Assembly: GCA_024229695.1 (NCBI GenBank)
Contig: JAAESD010000121.1
Location: 1 to 41,301 of the forward strand
Length of the DNA: 41,301 bases
Source: a bacterium
GTDB lineage: Bacteria > Krumholzibacteriota > Krumholzibacteriia > LZORAL124-64-63
Reading direction: 5' to 3'
The notes under the pieces were generated by a model. It worked only from the letters and a program-made list of their open reading frames with translations. It was not told where the DNA came from and ran no database searches. This document shows, in pieces, positions 27,157-34,768 of the stretch (its first letter is position 1; each line of letters starts with the position of its first letter). Position numbers and translations under genes: made by a program.

Positions 27157-27602
27157 GACCGATTCTTTCGCCATCGAGTTATTGTAATAAATGAAATTCC
27201 ATAAACAATTATCCCGACAACAATCCCGACAGGAATAGAACCCAGCCATGCCTCAAGATAGACCTCACCCAGAAGCTCAAAAAGCTCTTTCGCACTTTGA
27301 TCTTCAGCTAGCCAGAGGGGGAAATCTTTTCCAACCATCCAGAGCCCAACTTTAATATCGAGTATAGTCAGCGGAATCAGGGAAAGTGGATTGGAAACGT
27401 TGGAACCAACAAAAGCTGCGAGTCGATTTACTCTGAAAAGAAAAGCCAGACCAAGAGCCATCCATGTATGAACTCCAACAATAGGGGTTGGCGCAATGAA
27501 TGCTCCCAGTGCCATAGCCAGCGAAAGGTTATGAGTAGAGTGGTCTGATCCTGCCAGTGCAGGTAGTACATTTTTCCAACCAGGCCAATCCGGTCGTTTC
27601 AT
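27153..27602 (-). CDS. DUF2062-family membrane protein
   Basis: 149 residues. The pattern SLAMALGAFIAPTPIVGVHTWMALGLAFLFRVNRLAAFVGSNVSNPLSLIPL is typical of DUF2062, followed by an acidic loop and a C-terminal hydrophobic helix (WLGSIPVGIVVGIIVYGISFI). Three to four membrane segments are likely. Function is unknown; the domain also occurs in glycosyltransferase proteins. AAGGAAAG precedes the ATG. Its TAA overlaps the TAA of the giant gene on the opposite strand within one TTAA tetramer. Confidence 0.88.
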   Translation of the reverse strand: MKRPDWPGWKNVLPALAGSDHSTHNLSLAMALGAFIAPTPIVGVHTWMALGLAFLFRVNRLAAFVGSNVSNPLSLIPLTILDIKVGLWMVGKDFPLWLAEDQSAKELFELLGEVYLEAWLGSIPVGIVVGIIVYGISFITITRWRKNRS

Positions 27603-27613
27603 TTTGTCTTTCC

Positions 27614-27642
27614 TTGTACAGTTGCTGGTCGATGGTTATCTT
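27614..27642 (+). promoter_or_regulatory. Weak candidate promoter for tnaA
   Basis: TTGTAC (27614-27619), 17-base spacer, TATCTT (27637-27642). It lies in the 95-base gap shared with the divergent DUF2062 gene. The leader would be about 50 bases; I see no TnaC-like Trp-containing peptide in it. Confidence 0.25.
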
Positions 27643-27697
27643 GTCCATGACACTGAGTAACCATAACAGTTTAAGTCAGGACTCTGAAGGAGAAAAA

Positions 27698-29095
27698 ATG
27701 AATCTGCCGTTTGTACCTTACCGCATAAAAGTAGTTGAGAAAGTTCGTAAGGTAAGTAGAGAAGAGCGCACAGAGCTTCTTGTTAAGGCTGGTTATAATC
27801 TGTTTGGAATCCCTGCTGATTCTATTTATGTAGACTTGCTTACTGATAGTGGTACTTCTGCAATGAGCGATGCTCAATGGGGTGCCTTGATGCAAGGTGA
27901 CGAGTCATATGCAGGCAGTAAAAACTATTTTGATTTTGAAGAAACAATCAGAGGCATCTTTGGTTATAAACATGTAATCCCAACTCACCAGGGGCGTGTT
28001 GCAGAAAACCTGCTTTTCTCAACTTTGCTGACAAAAGAATCTGTGGTTCCAAACAACATTCACTTTGACACTACTCGTGCAAATGTTGAGTACAAAGGAG
28101 CCAAAGCATTGGACTGTGTTATCGATGAAGGACTTGATCCAGAAATCGATCACCCATTTAAAGGCAACATGGACCTGGCAAAGCTTGATGCAGCTTTTGC
28201 AAAATATGGCAATGAACGAATCCCATTTGTGATGTTGACCATCACAAACAATAGTGGCGGCGGGCAGCCAGTCGCGCTGGCAAATATCAAAGAAGTGAGC
28301 AGTTGGTGTAAAGAGCGCAACTTGCCACTAATCTTCGATGCTTGTCGTTTCGCTGAGAATGCCTGGTTCATTAAAAAACGTGAGGATGGCCAGCAGCAGA
28401 GAACTGTAGCAGATATTTCTGCTGAAATATTTTCATATGGCGATGGCTGTACAATGAGTGCCAAGAAAGATGCCCTGGTAAACATTGGTGGCTTCTTGTG
28501 TTTGAATAATGACGAATGGGCAGAGAAAATTACCAACCTTCTGATTTTGATTGAAGGTTTCCGAACTTATGGTGGTCTAGCTGGGCGTGACCTTGCTGCA
28601 GTTGCTCAAGGTTTGCGCGAAGTTCTTGATGAAGATTACCTGGAATACAGAATCGGCCAGGTTCGCAGGATGGGCGAGTTGATGGAAGAACGTGGCGTCC
28701 CAATTCTAAAACCTATTGGTGGTCACGCAGTCTATGTCGATGCAAAGAGAATGCTTCCACATATTCCTCAATCAAAATTCCCTGCACAGGCTTTAACTTG
28801 TGCATTGTTTCTTGAGGGTGGAGTTCGTGGTGTTGAAATCGGCAGTTTGATGTTTGCAGCAAAAGATCCTGACAGTGGTGAAATGGTTCACCCTGCGATG
28901 GAACTAGTGCGCCTTGCTATTCCCCGAAGAGTTTATACCGAAACTCACCTGGCATTTGTTGCCGATGTCTGTGCAAACCTGATGTCGATGGGGGACAAAT
29001 TGCAAGGGCTTGAAATTGTCAAGGAAGCTCCGGTTCTGCGGCACTTTACAGCAAAGCTGAAGCCGGTAAATGGTGGCAATTTAATCAGTGAGTAA
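27698..29095 (+). CDS. tnaA: Tryptophanase
   Basis: 465 residues; PLP enzyme of the beta-eliminating lyase family that splits tryptophan into indole, pyruvate and ammonia. The PLP lysine is Lys257 in TMSAKKDALVNIGG. Two residues separate it from tyrosine phenol-lyase: Asp124 (HFDTTR), where tyrosine phenol-lyase has Thr124 and E. coli TnaA has Asp, and Ile381 (VEIGS), where tyrosine phenol-lyase has Arg381. The C-terminal LRHFTAKLKPV also matches TnaA. I chose ATG 27698 (GGAG five bases upstream); in-frame ATGs upstream add sequence without homology. No tnaB permease is adjacent; the coupled downstream gene is unknown. Confidence 0.93.
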   Translation: MNLPFVPYRIKVVEKVRKVSREERTELLVKAGYNLFGIPADSIYVDLLTDSGTSAMSDAQWGALMQGDESYAGSKNYFDFEETIRGIFGYKHVIPTHQGRVAENLLFSTLLTKESVVPNNIHFDTTRANVEYKGAKALDCVIDEGLDPEIDHPFKGNMDLAKLDAAFAKYGNERIPFVMLTITNNSGGGQPVALANIKEVSSWCKERNLPLIFDACRFAENAWFIKKREDGQQQRTVADISAEIFSYGDGCTMSAKKDALVNIGGFLCLNNDEWAEKITNLLILIEGFRTYGGLAGRDLAAVAQGLREVLDEDYLEYRIGQVRRMGELMEERGVPILKPIGGHAVYVDAKRMLPHIPQSKFPAQALTCALFLEGGVRGVEIGSLMFAAKDPDSGEMVHPAMELVRLAIPRRVYTETHLAFVADVCANLMSMGDKLQGLEIVKEAPVLRHFTAKLKPVNGGNLISE

Positions 29096-29705
29096 TTCGA
29101 TGCCAGACAGTCAAGTAATTATCAGTGGCCTTGAAGGTAAGCTCAACGATGAGGTTATTGCTGTTGCCGCCAAGGCTGTAAGGCACCTCAACTTGTCTGG
29201 TTTGATAGACTGTGTAGAAATAGTGTTTGATGATATAGAGCCAGGCCAACAACCCTGGCTCTCTTTTTATAATCCAAAATATCCTGTAATTTGGGCTCAT
29301 GCTGGTGACTTGTCAGAACTGCCTGCTGAGCAGCAATATGCATGGGAATTATCTGAACTCAAACACAATGCAGATGATATTGAAATAAATTCAACAGCAA
29401 TTTCAAGATTCATCTACCATCAATTATTAGCCTTGAGAGATTTGCTCGATGGCACTGTTGTTCTACAGGATGATATGCCTGAATCTCTACAGCAGAGTTG
29501 GTCCATATCAGTAGATGGCAGATTGCAGCAGATGGGCTTCCCGGGATATTCTGCAGCTGAATGCAGGCGCAGATTCTACCGAAAATATTCCACGACAGGT
29601 GTATTGTTACCGATACATTGGGAGACCTTTCGGGAGCTGTGGGACACAGAAGATGTAAATATCGATATCCTTAAAGATGCTTGTTCCAGGCTGCCAATAA
29701 TTTGA
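29088..29705 (+). CDS. Unknown protein coupled to tnaA
   Basis: 205 residues from a GTG at 29088 that overlaps the end of tnaA, or 201 from the ATG at 29100. I do not recognise it. It is soluble and acidic, with no signal peptide. Possible conserved blocks are SRFIYHQLLALRDLLDG, SWSISVDGRLQQMGFPGYSAAECRRRF and LLPIHWETFRELWD. The first has the look of a helical HxxxH-type metalloprotein segment, but only one His is present. The overlap with tnaA suggests co-expression. Confidence 0.75.
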   Translation: MSNSMPDSQVIISGLEGKLNDEVIAVAAKAVRHLNLSGLIDCVEIVFDDIEPGQQPWLSFYNPKYPVIWAHAGDLSELPAEQQYAWELSELKHNADDIEINSTAISRFIYHQLLALRDLLDGTVVLQDDMPESLQQSWSISVDGRLQQMGFPGYSAAECRRRFYRKYSTTGVLLPIHWETFRELWDTEDVNIDILKDACSRLPII

Positions 29706-29784
29706 TTTGAGAAAACAATAGACTGGTTCTTGCTTTTTCAGTAATAAATCGCCAATTTCATAAAGGTTCAACTCATAATGCTAG

Positions 29785-29813
29785 TTGACCATATTAGTTC
29801 TAGGGGATAATAT
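29785..29813 (+). promoter_or_regulatory. Candidate promoter for the lipoprotein gene
   Basis: TTGACC (29785-29790), 17-base spacer, TAATAT (29808-29813); an overlapping GATAAT at 29806 would give a 15-base spacer. The leader is about 65 bases to the ATG at 29885. Confidence 0.5.
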
Positions 29814-29884
29814 TCCTGTCTGTTAAGAACAGTTTTCTATCACTGGTTAATCCAGTGCATTTTATACTCCAAGGGAGGTTCTCG

Positions 29885-30757
29885 ATGTTTGCTGCTTTGA
29901 ATCATGTGCGCCTGACAGTTCTGTTGATGGCTGCACTAGCCGTTTTTGGCCTAATCACCATTACCGGTTGCGGTGACGATGAAGTTATTGATCCTTTTGT
30001 CTACACCACAATGGCTCGTGTCATGGATGGAGACACTTTAAGCACAAACTTCCTATTCGAGATTGATACTCCTGAACTGGATTATGTTGTAGGCGATGTT
30101 GCTATCGTTAAAAACGGAAACCGTATGGAATTCCTGGTTGGTCCTGATCTGGAAAATACATATGCAAATTATGCCGATGGGAAAATCGGTATTGAGAAGA
30201 GATTTGCACACGGTGCAAATACAAGCCACATGTTCCTGATGCGTTCCCGCAATGGTGAGATGACAACACCTGTTGATTCTGTTGAGACTTACCTTCTGCC
30301 ATCAATCTTCCAGGCGACAAAAGGTCAGATTGAAACTCCTGGAGCTCCACTGCCTGAATTCAGCTGGAAAAAACCTAGTCGTATTAAAGAGTTCCTGCCT
30401 GAGAATGATGGCGATGCTCTACTAAAAGTACAGTCTATGGTTAGTGTATTTGTCAATGTCCCAAGACTTGATCTTTCTGAAGAAGCAGCAGCAGTTGCAG
30501 GCCCAGCTGATCACGATTGGTACATCGTATTCCCGGAAGCTTCATTCAAGGTTATTAATCTGGATCCAGGCGCTGAGTACATGCTTAATTTGCTGCTTGC
30601 AAAGAACCTACCTTTAATCGGTTCTTTCTCAGTTGCAAGTGTTGTTGAGGACTATAAAGACCGCAAAAAAACTCATGGCGATCTTGGTCATGTCATGGGT
30701 GAGATGCAGATTAACTGGTTCAAGTATGCCAACACATTTGTAAATGGTGTGAACTAG
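29885..30757 (+). CDS. Putative lipoprotein of unknown function
   Basis: 290 residues. Residues 8-28 are a hydrophobic signal followed by the lipobox ITGC, so Cys29 would be the lipid-modified N-terminus (CGDDEVID...). The mature part is a mixed alpha/beta-looking chain with no motif I know; segments include RVMDGDTLSTNFLFEIDTP and the closing HVMGEMQINWFKYANTFVNG. GGGAGGT stands six bases before ATG 29885. It forms its own transcription unit: promoter upstream, strong terminator downstream. Confidence 0.85.
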   Translation: MFAALNHVRLTVLLMAALAVFGLITITGCGDDEVIDPFVYTTMARVMDGDTLSTNFLFEIDTPELDYVVGDVAIVKNGNRMEFLVGPDLENTYANYADGKIGIEKRFAHGANTSHMFLMRSRNGEMTTPVDSVETYLLPSIFQATKGQIETPGAPLPEFSWKKPSRIKEFLPENDGDALLKVQSMVSVFVNVPRLDLSEEAAAVAGPADHDWYIVFPEASFKVINLDPGAEYMLNLLLAKNLPLIGSFSVASVVEDYKDRKKTHGDLGHVMGEMQINWFKYANTFVNGVN

Positions 30758-30773
30758 TCCAGACAAGAAATTC

Positions 30774-30805
30774 AAAAGAGGGCTTCCTTATGGAAGCCCT
30801 CTTTT
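30774..30805. terminator. Bidirectional intrinsic terminator
   Basis: A 14-bp perfect stem (AAAAGAGGGCTTCC and its complement) with loop TTAT, followed by a T-run to 30809. It separates the lipoprotein gene (+) from pfkA (minus). It has the same TTAT loop as the terminator at 103-138. Confidence 0.93.
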
Positions 30806-30807
30806 TT

Positions 30808-31767
30808 TTATATCAGTTCGTATAACAATTTATCGATAGCCAGAACTTCACTTCTGACAGCACTCTCATTTTTCATAAGAGAAGATTTGTGGAATTCATT
30901 TGCTTGAATGCCAACCATAAATCCATGCTCTCCGCCAATTATCATTTCTGCTGCTGCAGTACCAAGTTTTGTTGCCAGATTTCGATCGTACGCAGTAGGT
31001 TCGCCACCTCTTTGTACGTGGCCAAGCACAACCATTCTGACTCCACGATTCAATTTATTGCGAATCTCTGATTCGATGTCCGAAGCCTTTGCTGCGCCTT
31101 CAGCAACTACAATAATGGAGTGTTCTTTACCTCTGTCATAGCCACTCTTGATGCGAGTGCAAATCTGATTCAGATCCCATTCTATTTCAGGGACTATCAT
31201 TTCCTCTGCACCGCAAGCCAAGGCAGTATGAGCTGCAAGCAGTCCACATCGTCTACCCATTACTTCAATGACAAATATTCTTCCGTGGCTACTGGCTGTG
31301 TCACGGATTTTATCAACAGCATCAACTGCAATATTCAGCGCTGTGTCGAAGCCGATAGAAATTTCAGTACCTGGTATGTCGTTATCGATAGTTGCAGGAA
31401 CACAAACAACTGGAATGCCGAATTTCTCCTGAAGTACAGTTCCGCCGCGACAACTACCATCACCGCCAATTATAATCAGCCCGTCAAGGTTCATCTTTGG
31501 CAGTTGTTCTGCAACTGCTCGCTGGCCATCTTCATATTCGAATTCGGGGTATCTGAAAGTACGCAGGACTGTGCCACCCTTGTGCAGGATACCACCGGTA
31601 TCACGGCGAGCCATTACTGAAAAATCACCCTGTGAAAGTCCAAGCCAACCTCTATTGATTCCAATAACTTCAATGTCATGATTCATTGCAGTTCTTGCAA
31701 CTGCCCTTACCGCGGCATTCATTCCAGCTGCATCGCCACCACCAGTAAGTATTCCTAGCCTTTTCAT
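30808..31767 (-). CDS. pfkA: 6-phosphofructokinase
   Basis: 319 residues, group I PFK. Nucleotide site: LTGGGDAAGMN and IIGGDGSCRGG, with Gly104 following Asp103 as in ATP-dependent enzymes. The catalytic loop is ATIDNDIPGTE. The residue before TIDND is Ala125, where ATP enzymes usually have Gly and pyrophosphate enzymes Lys; a small residue favours ATP. Further blocks: EVMGRRCGLLA, ILGHVQRGG-like VVLGHVQRGGEPTAYDR. It follows rarA with no gap on the minus strand, so the two are probably one transcript. Confidence 0.96.
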   Translation of the reverse strand: MKRLGILTGGGDAAGMNAAVRAVARTAMNHDIEVIGINRGWLGLSQGDFSVMARRDTGGILHKGGTVLRTFRYPEFEYEDGQRAVAEQLPKMNLDGLIIIGGDGSCRGGTVLQEKFGIPVVCVPATIDNDIPGTEISIGFDTALNIAVDAVDKIRDTASSHGRIFVIEVMGRRCGLLAAHTALACGAEEMIVPEIEWDLNQICTRIKSGYDRGKEHSIIVVAEGAAKASDIESEIRNKLNRGVRMVVLGHVQRGGEPTAYDRNLATKLGTAAAEMIIGGEHGFMVGIQANEFHKSSLMKNESAVRSEVLAIDKLLYELI

Positions 31768-33096
31768 TTATTTCTCTTTCTCTTTGCGCCACTTCAGAAT
31801 GCTTTCAAGCCTTTCTTTATAGCGTTTTTCAATACCACGCTCTGTGGGGTGGTAAAACCTTTTGTCTTTTATTGCATTTGGAAGACATGACATAGCAGTT
31901 ACGCCTTCTTCAGTGTCATGAGCATATTCGTACCCTTTACCATATCCAAGTTGTTTCATCATTTTGGTAGGGGCATTTCTGATATGCTTTGGAACCGGGT
32001 GGCTAACCCCTTTCTTTACAATCTTGGATGCCTCGCTGTATGCCGTATAAATTGCATTACTTTTTGGTGCCATTGATATATAGACGACAGCCTGACCCAA
32101 TGCAAGAGCACATTCAGGCATTCCCAGGAATTGAACAGTATCACGGGCTGCAATTGCCTGGACCAGTGCGTTGGGGTCTGCCATGCCGATATCTTCACTT
32201 GCCATGCGCACTATTCTGCGGGAGATATAAAGTGGATCTTCGCCAGCTTCAAGCATTCTTGCCAGGTAGTAAAGGCTGGCATCTGGATCACTATTGCGGA
32301 CAGATTTATGAAGTGCTGAAATAAGGTTGTAATGCTCTTCACCAACGCGGTCATATCTTAAGGTGCGTTCCTGAATCATTGATTCCAGCAATTCAGAACT
32401 GATCGTTTTTGTATCGTTGGGAGCAGAGAGTACAGCAATTTCCAGGAGGTTAAGCGATGTTCTGGCGTCTCCATCGCCAAGAATAGAAAGCATGTCTATT
32501 GCAGATTCATCGAATTCAATGTTGTACTTCAGTAATAATTCATCATTTGCCAGTGCACGAATCATTAAATCTTTCAAGTTGGTTCGTGTCAGCTCTTCAA
32601 GAACGAAAAGTCTCATTCTGGACAGAAGCGCAGAGTTGATTTCAAATGACGGGTTCTCAGTTGTTGCACCAATCAGAATTACTTCTCCCGATTCAACTGG
32701 CGGGAGTAGAGCATCTTGTTGCGCTTTGTTGAATCGATGTATTTCATCCAGGAAAATAATAGTTTTTTGCCCAGTTGCTCTTAACAGTTTTCCAGCTTCA
32801 CTCATTACAAGCTTCAGCTCTTTACTACCAACCTGAACTGCACTGTATTCCAGAAATCGGGCTGAACTACTGTTGGCAATAACTCTGGCCAGAGTTGTTT
32901 TACCGCAACCAGGCGGGCCCCAAAACAACATCGATGGCAAGGTGTCACCCTCAGTCAAAGCTCTCAACGGTCTACCGATGGCCAACAGATCGGGCTGTCC
33001 TACTACTTCATCCAGAGTAGTTGGACGCATGCGTTCAGGCAGAGGTGCACCCGTTTTGGTATTGTTGTTATTCGGAAATAAGTCGTTGTTACTCAT
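31768..33096 (-). CDS. rarA: Replication-associated recombination ATPase RarA (MgsA)
   Basis: 442 residues. AAA+ clamp-loader-like ATPase acting at stalled forks. Walker A GPPGCGKTT (60-68), Walker B FLDEIHRFNKAQQDALLP (Asp117-Glu118), IGATTENPSFEIN and the Arg finger in LLSRMRLF; the C-terminal tetramerisation part includes YLARMLEAGEDPLYISRRIVRMASEDIG and DRRFYHP-like KDKRFYHPTERG. The start MSNNDLF fits the E. coli N-terminus in length. There is no Shine-Dalgarno before the ATG, and the -10 of a good promoter ends six bases upstream. Confidence 0.97.
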   Translation of the reverse strand: MSNNDLFPNNNNTKTGAPLPERMRPTTLDEVVGQPDLLAIGRPLRALTEGDTLPSMLFWGPPGCGKTTLARVIANSSSARFLEYSAVQVGSKELKLVMSEAGKLLRATGQKTIIFLDEIHRFNKAQQDALLPPVESGEVILIGATTENPSFEINSALLSRMRLFVLEELTRTNLKDLMIRALANDELLLKYNIEFDESAIDMLSILGDGDARTSLNLLEIAVLSAPNDTKTISSELLESMIQERTLRYDRVGEEHYNLISALHKSVRNSDPDASLYYLARMLEAGEDPLYISRRIVRMASEDIGMADPNALVQAIAARDTVQFLGMPECALALGQAVVYISMAPKSNAIYTAYSEASKIVKKGVSHPVPKHIRNAPTKMMKQLGYGKGYEYAHDTEEGVTAMSCLPNAIKDKRFYHPTERGIEKRYKERLESILKWRKEKEK

Positions 33097-33102
33097 AAGC
33101 CC

Positions 33103-33130
33103 ATTCTAACGGTTTGAGATGTTATTGCAA
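33103..33130 (-). promoter_or_regulatory. Promoter for rarA-pfkA, possibly giving a leaderless mRNA
   Basis: On the minus strand TTGCAA (33130-33125), 16-base spacer, TAGAAT (33108-33103), then six bases to the rarA ATG at 33096. Transcription would begin at or next to the start codon. Confidence 0.45.
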
Positions 33131-33139
33131 GAGTTAGCA

Positions 33140-33168
33140 TTGACTTACTCTATAACCTTGTTTAGTGT
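33140..33168 (+). promoter_or_regulatory. Candidate promoter for deoB-cdd-deoA
   Basis: TTGACT (33140-33145), 17-base spacer, TAGTGT (33163-33168), with the AAGGAG site and ATG of deoB at 33198. The -10 resembles that of the rRNA promoter candidate (TAGTTT). Confidence 0.4.
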
Positions 33169-33197
33169 TTTACAACTATCGTAAATTAAGGAGAATA

Positions 33198-34376
33198 ATG
33201 TCAGATTGCATCATAATTATACTCGATGGCATCGGTGTAGGTGAATTACCTGATGCTGATGAGTATGGCGATATCGGCTCGGATACTTTGGGAAATACCG
33301 CCAAAGTGCATGGTGGGCTGAACCTCCCAAATCTGCAAAAGTTGGGTCTTGGTAATCTGCATAAGGTTGAAGGCGTTCCTCCAGTTGATTCTCCGATTGC
33401 CTCTTATGGCAAAATGAATGAGTTATCCAAAGGCAAAGACAGCACAACTGGCCATTGGGAATTGATGGGTGTTGTCACCGATGTTGCATTCCCTACTTAC
33501 CCTGACGGATTTCCAGAAGATGTTATTTCCAAATTTACTGAACTGACTGGTTATGAAGTTATCGGTAACAAGGCAGCTTCCGGCACAGAAATAATAGATG
33601 AACTGGGTGAAGAACATGTCCAGAGTGGCAAGCTGATTGTGTATACATCGGCAGATTCAGTTTTCCAGATTGCGGCTCACACAGACATAGTTCCGTTGGA
33701 GGAGTTATATCGGATTTGTGATATTACCAGAGAGTTTTTGCAGCCACCTCATAAAATGAGTCGTGTAATTGCCAGGCCATTTGCAGGGAGCAAAGGTAAT
33801 TTTGCCAGAACTCCTGATCGCAAAGATTATTCGGTTGTTCCACCGGAATCACTCATACTTAAACAACTTGAAAATGCTGGTGTGGAAGTAGTTGCGATTG
33901 GCAAAATAAGTGATCTTTATGCAGGCTTTGGGATATCAAGAAAACTCGTTTCAAAATCCAACGCTCAAGGTATGAGTGTGCTGGAAGAACTTTATGCTCA
34001 GAAAGCTGAGACCGATAGATTGATACTTCTTAATCTTGTAGATTTTGATATGCTTTGGGGGCATCGAAATGATCCCCAGGGGATGGCTAAAGACCTTGAG
34101 ACCTTTGACAAGTGGTTTGGTTCATACCTGCAAGCTTTGCGTAGCGATGACCTGTTGTTACTAACAGCAGATCATGGCAATGACCCAACTTCTGCAAGTA
34201 GCGACCATTCCCGCGAGTATGTTCCTGTTATCGGAATGATTAAAAGCAATCCCGATGGAACTGACTTGGGGGTTCGAAATTCTTTTGCTGACTTTGGCAA
34301 AACAGTAGCCGAGTATTTTAATATTCCTGGAGAGTTTCCTGGGATAAGTTTTTTAGATCAGATTAGAGGGAAGTGA
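33198..34376 (+). CDS. deoB: Phosphopentomutase
   Basis: 392 residues; interconverts (deoxy)ribose-1-phosphate and -5-phosphate. Alkaline phosphatase-fold metal sites are visible: ILDGIGVGELPDA (Asp10), GSDTLGN with the phospho-Thr region, DSTTGHWELMG, FDMLWGHRNDPQG, LLTADHGNDPT and SDHSREYVPVIG. ATG 33198 has AAGGAG five bases upstream; an upstream start would add 11 unconserved residues. Its TGA shares one base with the cdd ATG. Confidence 0.97.
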   Translation: MSDCIIIILDGIGVGELPDADEYGDIGSDTLGNTAKVHGGLNLPNLQKLGLGNLHKVEGVPPVDSPIASYGKMNELSKGKDSTTGHWELMGVVTDVAFPTYPDGFPEDVISKFTELTGYEVIGNKAASGTEIIDELGEEHVQSGKLIVYTSADSVFQIAAHTDIVPLEELYRICDITREFLQPPHKMSRVIARPFAGSKGNFARTPDRKDYSVVPPESLILKQLENAGVEVVAIGKISDLYAGFGISRKLVSKSNAQGMSVLEELYAQKAETDRLILLNLVDFDMLWGHRNDPQGMAKDLETFDKWFGSYLQALRSDDLLLLTADHGNDPTSASSDHSREYVPVIGMIKSNPDGTDLGVRNSFADFGKTVAEYFNIPGEFPGISFLDQIRGK

Positions 34377-34765
34377 TGAAAAAAGAACTCATCGATGCCG
34401 CTCGTGATGTTATGCAATTCAGCCATTCTCCATATTCTCTTTTTAGAGTTGGAGCAGCTGTACTTGGTGACGATGGCAAAGTGTACACGGGCACGAACGT
34501 TGAAAATGCCAGCTATGGACTTTCTATTTGCGCTGAACGAGCTGCTGTGTTGAAGGCCGTTGCCAATGGGGTGAAATCAATTTCTGCATGCGCTGTAACT
34601 ACTGATACTGCTGAACCGGCAGCACCATGTGGTGCTTGTCGACAAGTTCTTGTTGAGTTTGGGCCCAATATGGATATCTACCTTTCTGGAAAATCTGGAG
34701 ATATTGTGGATGTGAACTTGTCTGATTTATTACCAATGCCATTTACATCGTTTGAATTGGAGTAA
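34376..34765 (+). CDS. cdd: Cytidine deaminase
   Basis: 129 residues, tetrameric small form. Zinc ligands Cys52 (in CAE, with proton-shuttle Glu54), Cys85 and Cys88 (PCGAC). N-terminal SHSPYSLFRVGAAVL and NVENASYGLSICAERAAV are typical. ATG 34376 overlaps the deoB stop (TGATG) and follows GAGGG; a GTG three bases earlier is possible. It deaminates cytidine and deoxycytidine, feeding the phosphorylase encoded next. Confidence 0.97.
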   Translation: MKKELIDAARDVMQFSHSPYSLFRVGAAVLGDDGKVYTGTNVENASYGLSICAERAAVLKAVANGVKSISACAVTTDTAEPAAPCGACRQVLVEFGPNMDIYLSGKSGDIVDVNLSDLLPMPFTSFELE

Positions 34766-34768
34766 GCT

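Noticed and set aside
27603..27697. TnaC-like leader peptide before tnaA
   Set aside because: The in-frame upstream reading has no functional stop before tnaA and no Trp-containing short peptide with its own ribosome binding site.
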